Of a stretch of DNA of 7,237 nt, positions 1 to 5,880 are shown piece after piece. The stretch lies in contig JAITIH010000330.1 in NCBI GenBank assembly GCA_031279525.1, positions 1 to 7,237 on the forward strand. The letters run 5' to 3'. Position numbers and translations under genes: made by a program. The stretch is from Deltaproteobacteria bacterium. GTDB lineage: Bacteria > Desulfobacterota > Desulfarculia > Adiutricales > Adiutricaceae. Position 1 is the stretch's first letter, and every line of letters starts with the position of its first letter. The notes under the pieces were generated by a model. The model ran no database searches. It worked only from the letters and a program-made list of their open reading frames with translations, and was not told where the DNA came from.

Positions 1-57
1 CAGAGCGCTCTCGCGTATTCTAAGACACGCGTCTTTTAGATCGTCAAGGTTATCCAT
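1..57 (-). CDS. 5' end of downstream gene, probably srfC (partial, runs off window)
   Basis: An ATG at 57-55 opens a frame that stays open to the window edge and gives 19 residues (MDNLDDLKDACLRIRESAL), a charged amphipathic helix-like start. It lies 27 bp after the srfB stop, the spacing expected of an operon. An AAAAGGAA Shine-Dalgarno-like stretch sits at 78-71, about 13 nt before the ATG, which is longer than ideal. In known srf loci the gene after srfB is srfC, a large putative virulence factor, so SrfC is the best guess. Nineteen residues cannot confirm the family. The gene call rests on the open frame, the position and the ribosome site; the identity is inferred from synteny only. Confidence 0.6.
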   Translation of the reverse strand, partial: MDNLDDLKDACLRIRESAL

Positions 58-84
58 GCTTGAAAAACGATTCCTTTTAAATGT

Positions 85-3000
85 TTAGGAGTTTTCTAGG
101 GTTCCCGTGTCCAGCCAGTAGCCATTGTCGTCGCGAAGGGTCTGCAGCCGGATGATCACGGTCCCGTGGGCCAGGCTTTGGCCTGTTTTGTCGGTGACCG
201 AGGCGACCTTTAAGGTCCCTTCGGTTCGCCGGATGATGGGCGACTTTTTGGAGCGCCCCTCCTCTTCGTCCTGCTCGGCCATGGTGAACTCGATGGACAC
301 GAGGTATGGCAGGCGCCCCACGGCTCGCTTCTGATCCTCGGGAGAGCGGTAGTCGAGGCTATAAAGCCTCGTGGTGGTCCAGCGGGAGCAGTTGAGCTGC
401 CGAAAGCCCACCGGCACAGGGGCGTTAAAGTCTATCTCGCAGTTGGACTCGATTTCTCGGCCTGAGTCAAGGTCCACGTTATTGAACCAAACGTGCTCGG
501 CGGACAGTCGCCCGTGGCCGTCCAGCATGCCAATGAATCGGTTGATGGGCTGAGGGGTGAAACTGGCCGTATCGATGGTAATGCCCTCCAAAGAGCCTTC
601 GGCCAAGGCGCAGATGATGGCCCCCACCACCACCGTGGTCTTAGGATCCTCGATGCGGCCATGGGTCACGAAGGGGTAAGCCGCCCCGACCCTATACTTG
701 TGCATGTGGGTAATCCGGTCCACGGGGAGGCAGATTCTTTCGTAGGGAGCCCTCATGATGGCCGGCCAGCAGGATGGCCGGCCGGTCAGGATCAAAATGT
801 CGCAATCGTAAAGCTTGACGATCTCTCCCATGTCGGTCAGGATCTTGCCAACGATCAGGCTGACGTCGGCGTCGACTTCGCGGAGGTCGACCTTTAGGCG
901 GAAGTCCAATAAGTCGAAAGAAGGCCAGCCAGCCGCCTGGAGAGGGGCCTCGACGTAGCTTAAAATCTCGGACAGCCTTACGGACGGCTTTTCCTCATTG
1001 GTCAGGCCCAAAGCCTCAGCCACGTTGATTTCGGCGATAAACTCGTCCCCGGCTAAATCGAAGGCCTCGTAAAGCTTTAAGACGTGAAGGGCCACCGGGG
1101 CGGCCACCTGGGCCACGAACTGGGCCCTTAACTGGCCGCCGGCCCGATTGGCGGTGATCGCCCCCATCTTGGCCGTGTCCTTAAACAAAGAGGTCAAAAG
1201 GCTGTCCGCGTCGGGCACGCCCCTTTCGGCCGCGGCCTTGGCCAGTTTCCGGATGAACTGAGTCTGGATGACCTTACGCATGATGTCGTCGCCGGCCACG
1301 TTAAAGCCGTCCCGAAAATTCTGGTAGGGCTTTATTAAGGGTGAGCTCTGGCCGGGGTTATGAATGAAATAGGTGGTCACCGAGATGTCCGAGGTCCCGC
1401 CGCCAACGTCCACGCTAGCCAGCCGCAAGGAGGCGGCGTCTTGGCCATCGCCTTTGTCCGGATATGGCCTGGGGCGGCCCAAAAGGGAGAACAACTCCTC
1501 AGCGTTGTTATGAAATTTTTCGTAAAGCTCATTGTATAGCCAGACTATCTGCGTGCAGGTGGCCTCGTCCCATTCGCAGCGAACCTGGGGGCTGCGCCTA
1601 AAATCCACCGTCGCCCCCGCGTCGCTGGCCAAAAATGGGGAAACGTAGTGTTCGTCCCACTTCAAAGACGACCAGACCGTCTCCACGGCCAGGTAAGCCC
1701 AGGTTTTAAAGATGTTCTGCTCGGCCAAGGGCATAGCCGTGGGCACGGTCAGGATGACGCGATGGAGCCTTCTGGGCGTGTCGGGATGTTCGCGGTTGTC
1801 CCGGACATCGGGGTTGTTGACGCAGGATAAGGCCTGGGCCAAGATTTCGCTTAACAAAAACATCATTAAAGAGCTTCGGCTGTACCGGGCCTCGAAAGCG
1901 GCGATGTCGTCGTCCTGGGTGTAGCCGGATTTGATGGCCGACGGAATGGGAATCTGGCCGACCACTGGAGCCCCCGCGTCCCGAACCACCGTAAGCGGCG
2001 CCCCGGCGGTGTTGACGCTCATCAGAAAAGAGCCCCGGCCAACGGCCGGCTCCTCCACGGTTCGATGCCGTTCGTAAAAATTGTTAAGGTGCCACTCAAG
2101 GTCCCTTTGCTTGGTGTCCCAAAGGTAGCGCTTGGGGCTAGACATGCCGGTGGGGCCCATCTCCTCGCGGGAGTTGGCCGCCAGCCGATTGGCCTCCGGG
2201 CCTAAGCGAACCGTGGACGGCCAGATAAAGCTGTCGCTGTGTTGCCTAGACCTTAAAGACAGCTCGACGGGCCCAAAGTAGGGCTCGGCGAATTCGACCT
2301 TGGTGTCGAAGGGCTCCCCGTAGCTAAGGGCCGGGCGCGACAGATCCCGGATCTGGAGGGCGTAGCAGTCGGTTAAGCGAGTGGCCCTTTGGGGGACCGT
2401 CTCCACTAGAACGCCGGTCAGGCGGGAATTGCCAATGTCGATGACCAAATCGACGTCGATAGGTTTCACCCTTTTAGGGTTAATGACCCGGACTGGCCGC
2501 AAAACCCCCGACTGGTGGACGGCCCAGAGAAAGGTCTCGTAGACCGCCATGTATTCGGTGACGATTGCGGCGTTGTCGTAAGCGTAATCGGGAATGTCGT
2601 CGGCCGGGCGGGCGATGGCCTTGGGATTTTTGCGCCGATAGCGCTCCCAGGTCTTTTTTAAGGTTTCCTTAACCCAAGGAAGGCTGTCGATAAACCAAGA
2701 GTTGTCCCTTTCGTGGGCGGCCAGGCTAAAAAAAGCGTTGCCAGCCACGTCGGAATCGGAAAGGGCGTGGTAGACGACCCGGCCGTCGTCCACTAAGATA
2801 TTGCCGTCGCCGGGCTCGACCTGCGGGTCAAAGACCAAAGTTAGGCGAAAGACTAAACTATCCTTAGAGCCTATCCTGGAGAGGTAAGCCCGGGCCCAGT
2901 CGGTGGGGCCAAAGCCGAACCGCGGCTGGTGGTCGTCCCAAAGGCCGGTCTCGACCAAAAAGGGAATGGGCAGCCAGTGGCCTTCTAGGCAATTAAAGGC

Positions 3001-3270
3001 CTTTAAATACTCTATTTCGTAGTGGAGGGCAAGGGGCTGGCCGCTCAGGCGGCTGGCGTAAAACCCAGGATTGTCCTCCAACTCGTTTAAGGGGGTAAGG
3101 ACGCTTTCTTGGTCCGAGCCTGGCATTTTGGCCACGTGAAAAGCCGTCTTGGCTTTGGCCATGGGTTTGTCGCCCCGGCCAAAAGGCAAGGAGAGGTCGA
3201 TGTCGTAATCGATAAACTGGAGGGCCGCCCCGGCGATGACGCTGTAACTCTTGTTTCTTTTAAAACTCAT
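85..3270 (-). CDS. srfB: SrfB-family actin/Hsp70-like ATPase
   Basis: This 1061-aa protein has the layout of the SrfB virulence-protein family. An N-terminal family-specific region (about residues 1-270) contains 'SVIAGAALQFIDYDID'. The actin-like ATPase core follows. Phosphate-1 is at about 274-288 (DLVIDIGNSRLTG, with D278, G280 and N281). A 'RVILTVPTAMPLAEQ' segment typical of Hsp70-like folds is at 504-518. Phosphate-2 is at 618-630 (ASVDVGGGTSDIS, with D621, G623-G625 and D628). The adenosine motif is at 826-836 (LILTGRPSCWP). These motifs look intact, so ATP binding is likely. No signal peptide or membrane segment is seen, so it should be cytosolic. The C-terminal part (about 900-1061) is beta-rich and includes an acidic stretch (DEEEG) near 1001-1005. 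The ATG at 3270 is preceded by a weak ATAGG site 8 nt upstream. It lies 169 bp after the SrfA-like gene and 27 bp before the next gene. SrfB's molecular role is not well established; an ATP-driven partner of SrfA/SrfC is inferred. Confidence 0.93.
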   Translation of the reverse strand: MSFKRNKSYSVIAGAALQFIDYDIDLSLPFGRGDKPMAKAKTAFHVAKMPGSDQESVLTPLNELEDNPGFYASRLSGQPLALHYEIEYLKAFNCLEGHWLPIPFLVETGLWDDHQPRFGFGPTDWARAYLSRIGSKDSLVFRLTLVFDPQVEPGDGNILVDDGRVVYHALSDSDVAGNAFFSLAAHERDNSWFIDSLPWVKETLKKTWERYRRKNPKAIARPADDIPDYAYDNAAIVTEYMAVYETFLWAVHQSGVLRPVRVINPKRVKPIDVDLVIDIGNSRLTGVLVETVPQRATRLTDCYALQIRDLSRPALSYGEPFDTKVEFAEPYFGPVELSLRSRQHSDSFIWPSTVRLGPEANRLAANSREEMGPTGMSSPKRYLWDTKQRDLEWHLNNFYERHRTVEEPAVGRGSFLMSVNTAGAPLTVVRDAGAPVVGQIPIPSAIKSGYTQDDDIAAFEARYSRSSLMMFLLSEILAQALSCVNNPDVRDNREHPDTPRRLHRVILTVPTAMPLAEQNIFKTWAYLAVETVWSSLKWDEHYVSPFLASDAGATVDFRRSPQVRCEWDEATCTQIVWLYNELYEKFHNNAEELFSLLGRPRPYPDKGDGQDAASLRLASVDVGGGTSDISVTTYFIHNPGQSSPLIKPYQNFRDGFNVAGDDIMRKVIQTQFIRKLAKAAAERGVPDADSLLTSLFKDTAKMGAITANRAGGQLRAQFVAQVAAPVALHVLKLYEAFDLAGDEFIAEINVAEALGLTNEEKPSVRLSEILSYVEAPLQAAGWPSFDLLDFRLKVDLREVDADVSLIVGKILTDMGEIVKLYDCDILILTGRPSCWPAIMRAPYERICLPVDRITHMHKYRVGAAYPFVTHGRIEDPKTTVVVGAIICALAEGSLEGITIDTASFTPQPINRFIGMLDGHGRLSAEHVWFNNVDLDSGREIESNCEIDFNAPVPVGFRQLNCSRWTTTRLYSLDYRSPEDQKRAVGRLPYLVSIEFTMAEQDEEEGRSKKSPIIRRTEGTLKVASVTDKTGQSLAHGTVIIRLQTLRDDNGYWLDTGTLENS

Positions 3271-3272
3271 GC

Positions 3273-3300
3273 AAAAAACCTATTCGACGCCATCGGCGTT
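3273..3300 (-). promoter_or_regulatory. Stem-loop abutting the srfB ribosome-binding site
   Basis: On the minus strand, AACGCC-GAT-GGCGTC (3300-3286) forms a 5-bp GC-rich stem plus an outer wobble pair, with a 3-nt loop. It is followed by GAATAGG and six T residues, then GC and the srfB ATG at 3270. The hairpin ends only 15 nt before the start codon, immediately 5' of the weak TAGG site. It could affect ribosome access or act as a leaky attenuator. The 7-nt gap between stem and T-run argues against a standard terminator. The structure is seen in the sequence; any regulatory role is inferred. Confidence 0.3.
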
Positions 3301-3374
3301 AGGGCAAAAACCGTTTGGATAGTGTTAAGGGAAATGGCCATAAGCCAATTCTCAAATGGCTATTAGTCATTTTG

Positions 3375-3405
3375 GGCGTTTTTTGGTTTTATCGGTCAAA
3401 ACGCC
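3375..3405. repeat. Inverted repeat, 8-bp arms, between srfA and srfB
   Basis: GGCGTTTT (3375-3382) and its exact complement AAAACGCC (3398-3405) are separated by 15 nt. Neither strand has a T-run directly after the stem, so it may be an mRNA-stabilising stem or a protein-binding site rather than a terminator. No function can be assigned from sequence alone. Confidence 0.4.
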
Positions 3406-3439
3406 TTTGCAATCGAAATTCCTAAGGCTTTTTGGGAGC

Positions 3440-4579
3440 CTAATCGGCGCGGTGAAAATCCGTCTGAACCTTTTCGTCAGACGATTCTTGTTCGATAACG
3501 CAATCGACGCTTCTATCGGCGTCCGACTTAGGCCGGCAAGTCATGACCGATCTGGAGTAAGCGTTGCCGGCGGGACAACGGCGACCATAGCTTTCCGCGA
3601 TCACGACTCCGCCGTCGTCGAAGGAGGCGAAGGCCTCGCTTTCGCAAATCTGAATCGCGTCTCCCTTCGCGTCTTTTTCCTCCAAGGAGACCTTAGCCCG
3701 GCCGTACGCGTCGAAACAGTACTTAATCTCGACGAGCATATCCGTGTCCTCGTTGACCAACGATTCCGTGGTGGAATCCCAGCAGCCCTCCATAAAAGAC
3801 AGATCCCCTTTTTCCGCGGCCCCTTCCGGGATGAATAGCTCGTTGGTCGCGGGCGGGACGACCGTCGCGGCCGGGCTTTCGGCTAGAATTGGGTCGATTG
3901 GCCTTAGAGGGTCGCCAAGCCAAAAAACCAAACAGAAAAGAAGGGCAAAAAGCGTCAAACACAATATTAACGGTATGCCCCAGCCGCTCCGCCAGATCGC
4001 CTGGGCGAGCTTAGGCGGAGCCGACGGGGCGAGCTTGGGCGAGGCCGGCGGGGCGAGCTTAGGCGGGGCCGGCTTCTTGGCATCGCCTTTTCTCTCTCTA
4101 AGAAGGTAGGAGATCGTCTGGGATTCCTCGCCCTGAGCTCCCTTAATGGGCGTCAGGCCCCAGCCCGCCACCACCGGCCGGTCGCCGATCATGAAAATCT
4201 CCCGAAGGCCGGTCCGCCCCAGGATATTGGCCAAAAGCTCCCCGGCCAGCTTGCGGTTTCTGGAATTAGAGGCTAAAAAGCGCTCGGAGAGAGCTTGTAA
4301 GTCGTAGGTCCTTTCGGCGATGACGTCGAGGGCGAAACGCCGATCGTCGTCGGCCAGTTGGCCGAAAGGGACGACCTGGCCCGCTAAGCTTGAGTACCAG
4401 TTGACCCGGTTATGGTCCAGATCCTTGACCGGCTCGGCTAGGATTTGGGCTTTGTCGTCGGAAAGCTCGTCGGCCAAAAGCCGATTAAAAAGGTTGTAGC
4501 GAGAAATCATCTCCACCCCCTCGTGGGTGTCTAGATGATAGTCGACTATGTTGGACGTGGAAATTAGCCGTTTGGCCAT
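3440..4579 (-). CDS. srfA: SrfA-like single-pass membrane protein with six-Cys GCW domain
   Basis: This 379-aa protein is called SrfA-like from its position directly upstream of srfB and its architecture. Residues 1-165 form a soluble, probably cytoplasmic region containing 'RPVVAGWGLTP' at 134-144. Residues 168-193 are a Pro/Lys-rich linker of three 8-residue units built on PPKLAP. Residues about 201-221 form one strongly hydrophobic membrane segment (ILCLTLFALLFCLVFWL). Residues about 258-379 form a predicted periplasmic domain starting 'FMEGCWDS', with six cysteines (C266, C288, C312, C335, C348, C360) suited to three disulfides. The same domain ends the protein encoded at 6732-7235. The ATG at 4579 has a GAGAGG ribosome site 5 nt upstream. 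It follows the pseudoprotease gene by 39 bp, so the two are probably co-transcribed. The topology suggests it links cytosolic SrfB to periplasmic partners (inference). The srfA symbol rests mainly on synteny. Confidence 0.8.
   Translation of the reverse strand: MAKRLISTSNIVDYHLDTHEGVEMISRYNLFNRLLADELSDDKAQILAEPVKDLDHNRVNWYSSLAGQVVPFGQLADDDRRFALDVIAERTYDLQALSERFLASNSRNRKLAGELLANILGRTGLREIFMIGDRPVVAGWGLTPIKGAQGEESQTISYLLRERKGDAKKPAPPKLAPPASPKLAPSAPPKLAQAIWRSGWGIPLILCLTLFALLFCLVFWLGDPLRPIDPILAESPAATVVPPATNELFIPEGAAEKGDLSFMEGCWDSTTESLVNEDTDMLVEIKYCFDAYGRAKVSLEEKDAKGDAIQICESEAFASFDDGGVVIAESYGRRCPAGNAYSRSVMTCRPKSDADRSVDCVIEQESSDEKVQTDFHRAD
4005..4076 (-). repeat. Three tandem 24-bp repeats encoding the SrfA Pro/Lys linker
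   Basis: The plus strand carries three in-frame 24-bp units at 4005-4028, 4029-4052 and 4053-4076, each beginning GCGAGCTT. They differ at only a few positions and encode 8-residue PKLAP-type units just before the membrane segment. Whole-codon periodicity means copy-number changes would preserve the frame and change only linker length. Confidence 0.85.
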
Positions 4580-4584
4580 AGCGG

Positions 4585-4600
4585 CCTCTCGCTCCCCTTA
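4585..4600 (-). promoter_or_regulatory. Ribosome-binding site of the SrfA-like gene
   Basis: The minus strand reads TAAGGGGAGCGAGAGG just before the start codon. The proximal GAGAGG (4590-4585) is 5 nt from the ATG at 4579. The stronger AAGGGGAG (4599-4592) is 12 nt away. Two purine-rich blocks support this start codon. Confidence 0.6.
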
Positions 4601-4618
4601 AATTGAATTTTTCGAGGT

Positions 4619-5593
4619 TTAATCCACTCTTACGTAATTTTCTTCCAGAAAGGCCAAAACGTCGCTACCGCCAAGGGCCAGCCGCAATCGCCGCGATGAA
4701 GGGCTTTTATCCAAGAAGACGGTGGTCTCCAGGCCAATGACCCGGCCTAGCCGGTCAATTATGGGGCCACCCCGGTATCGACGCGTCGTCTCGGCGGTGT
4801 GGCCAATCAGGGGCGAGCCGACGTCGGTCAAGACGTAGCCGATGGCCCCCATGGCGTAAACCGGGTCGGGAAACGAGTCGGGGGCGTAGTCGCCGTCGGG
4901 ATACCCAAAGGCCATGACCCTATCGGCGACGGCGCCCTCGGCGACGATCTTAAGGGCCCTTGGCGGCGGCCCGGCGTCTGGTTTGACCTTCAATAGGGCG
5001 TAATCCCGCAAGGACTCAGGTTCGCTTACGGCCAAGACGACGGCCGGCATAACCTGACGCAGGGCCCCGCTGGCGGCCACGATCGACCCCGCGGGGCCCA
5101 GGCCGTCGACGATCCGGCGATTGGTCATAATGGTGTCGCGGTTAACGAAAAAGCCCGCGCCTATGCGCTCGAACGCCTGACCGTCCGCGCGAACGCCTTT
5201 GGCCCGAATCAAGGCCAGGCCCTCGATGACCTCGCTTAAGGCTTCCTTCTGGCGAGAGGCGACCGCCAGGCGCGCGTCGCCCGGGGCCGCAGGCTCGCCA
5301 AGGAGCGTAAAAAAAGGGTCCTCGCCTTCCATGGCCGGCTGGGAGCAAACGTCGCCCTTAAGGGCGTTAACGTATTTGTCGCGCTCCGCCTTTAGCAGAT
5401 CGACGTTAGCGGACTGGAAGTCCTCTGGGCCAATTAAGGCCACTCGCGCGTTGTACAAAGTTCCGTAATAATAATAGTGACACAATAGCCAGACGGCCGC
5501 CCAGACTAGGGCCAGGCCCAGAAAAAAACCCGCCGCGTAACGGCGTTTTTTCGCCGTCAATCGCGGCGCCGCGGACGAATTGTCCTGACTCAT
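4619..5593 (-). CDS. Membrane-anchored trypsin-like pseudoprotease
   Basis: This 324-aa protein has a short basic N-terminus, a membrane anchor at about residues 20-38 (AAGFFLGLALVWAAVWLLC), a helical region at about 60-135, and a trypsin-fold domain from about 142 to the end. Fold markers are clear: 'IGAGFFVNRDTIMTNRRIVDG' (144-164, shown in parts in the family as G-x-GF...TNxHVV), 'RDYALLKV' (196-203), 'RVMAFGYP' (225-232), and 'GGPIIDRLGRVIGLET' (275-290). Catalytic residues are not conserved. The usual His is R160 (codon CGG), the usual Ser is R274 (codon CGG), and the oxyanion-hole Gly position is also Arg. Only the Asp (D197) remains. The reading frame is otherwise intact, so this looks like a maintained, inactive protease fold, probably used for peptide binding in the periplasm. 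The gene starts an apparent unit with srfA and srfB. No good Shine-Dalgarno site precedes the ATG, only AT-rich sequence. Confidence 0.85.
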   Translation of the reverse strand: MSQDNSSAAPRLTAKKRRYAAGFFLGLALVWAAVWLLCHYYYYGTLYNARVALIGPEDFQSANVDLLKAERDKYVNALKGDVCSQPAMEGEDPFFTLLGEPAAPGDARLAVASRQKEALSEVIEGLALIRAKGVRADGQAFERIGAGFFVNRDTIMTNRRIVDGLGPAGSIVAASGALRQVMPAVVLAVSEPESLRDYALLKVKPDAGPPPRALKIVAEGAVADRVMAFGYPDGDYAPDSFPDPVYAMGAIGYVLTDVGSPLIGHTAETTRRYRGGPIIDRLGRVIGLETTVFLDKSPSSRRLRLALGGSDVLAFLEENYVRVD

Positions 5594-5660
5594 AATAATC
5601 GCTTTAAATTTTAAAACGTCATAAGGAAATATATTTTAGAGACGATTTGACTATAGAGGC
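5594..5660 (-). promoter_or_regulatory. AT-rich leader, possible promoter of the pseudoprotease-srfAB unit
   Basis: The stretch upstream of the start at 5593 is markedly AT-rich compared with its surroundings. On the minus strand it contains -10-like hexamers TATAGT (5655-5650) and TAAAAT (5638-5633), but no matching TTGACA-like -35 at standard spacing. It follows a likely terminator for the lipoprotein gene, so a promoter is expected here. The exact site is not resolved; an activator-dependent or alternative-sigma promoter is possible. Confidence 0.3.
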
Positions 5661-5682
5661 GACCAAAGCCCGTATCTAACGA

Positions 5683-5699
5683 GCCGTCAAGGCGACGGC
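5683..5699. repeat. Stem-loop GCCGTC/GACGGC
   Basis: Perfect 6-bp arms at 5683-5688 and 5694-5699 enclose a 5-nt loop. No T-run follows on either strand, so it is not a clear terminator. It is the gene-proximal member of a group of stem-loops in this intergenic region. Confidence 0.4.
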
Positions 5700-5742
5700 C
5701 CGACCCTTTTCGCTTGAGCCCCATAGGGAGATCGATTATGAC

Positions 5743-5763
5743 GGCGGGCGATGGCCGCCCGCC
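5743..5763. repeat. GC-rich stem-loop, 8-bp perfect arms
   Basis: GGCGGGCG (5743-5750) pairs exactly with CGCCCGCC (5756-5763) around a 5-nt loop. The same 8-mer CGCCCGCC recurs at 5801-5808 in the neighbouring stem-loop, which hints at a REP/BIME-like intergenic element. No T-run follows the stem on either strand. Confidence 0.5.
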
Positions 5764-5777
5764 AAAAACCCCGGCCT

Positions 5778-5811
5778 AAGGGCGGTCGGACTCGATCGTC
5801 CGCCCGCCCTT
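5778..5811. repeat. Long GC-rich stem-loop, 8 bp + mismatch + 5 bp
   Basis: AAGGGCGG (5778-5785) pairs with CCGCCCTT (5804-5811). After one T/C mismatch, CGGAC (5787-5791) pairs with GTCCG (5798-5802), leaving a 6-nt loop. An outer inverted repeat GGCCTAA (5773-5779)/TTAGGCC (5821-5827) could extend or compete with it. On the minus strand a run of five T lies at 5768-5764, 9 nt past the stem, so it might act as a second, weaker terminator for the lipoprotein transcript. Confidence 0.5.
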
Positions 5812-5833
5812 CCAAAGGCTTTAGGCCAAAGCC

Positions 5834-5857
5834 AAAAAAACTTCGCCCTTTTGGCGA
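5834..5857 (-). terminator. Probable intrinsic terminator after the lipoprotein gene
   Basis: On the minus strand, TCGCC (5857-5853) and GGCGA (5847-5843) form a 5-bp GC-rich stem with loop AAAAG. Two bases later comes a run of seven T (5840-5834). It lies 24 nt past the lipoprotein stop codon. The stem is short, but the T-run is the longest in the intergenic region and is correctly oriented. An overlapping alternative stem TTGGC/GCCAA (5851-5863) is also possible. This implies that the lipoprotein and pseudoprotease genes are largely separate transcription units. Confidence 0.5.
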
Positions 5858-5880
5858 CGCCAACGACGGGCCAAGCCCTT

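Larger units (their letters stand above)
3271..3439. other. srfA-srfB intergenic region with stem-loops
   Basis: These 169 bp hold no convincing gene. Three inverted repeats are visible. One at 3425-3441 (AGGCT/AGCCT) overlaps the stop codon of the SrfA-like gene. One at 3375-3405 has 8-bp arms GGCGTTTT/AAAACGCC around a 15-nt loop. One at 3286-3300 lies just before the srfB ribosome site. None is followed directly by a T-run on the minus strand, so a full terminator is not supported. Read-through into srfB is likely, perhaps modulated. The region is more AT-rich than the flanking genes and could also carry an internal promoter, though I find no clear -35/-10 pair. Confidence 0.5.

Noticed and set aside
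493..897. Plus-strand open frame of 134 codons within srfB
   Set aside because: It is antisense to a strongly supported SrfB coding region with intact ATPase motifs and shows no domain of its own.
3425..3441. AGGCT/AGCCT inverted repeat at the srfA stop as a terminator
   Set aside because: The stem is only 5 bp and no T-run follows it on the minus strand.
3356..3838. Plus-strand open frame of 160 codons across the srfA 3' end and the srfA-srfB gap
   Set aside because: Most of it is antisense to the cysteine-rich SrfA domain, whose pattern is matched by an independent gene. The product shows no recognisable motif.
4005..4076. Possible CRISPR-like or short direct-repeat array
   Set aside because: The units are contiguous 24-bp repeats with no spacers and are in frame inside a coding sequence, so this is a coding tandem repeat.
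4772..5116. Possibility that the missing catalytic residues reflect a frameshift or local sequence error
   Set aside because: Conserved fold motifs lie immediately on both sides of each replaced residue in the same frame, and single-base errors would not turn the CAC/CAT His or TCN Ser codons into CGG.
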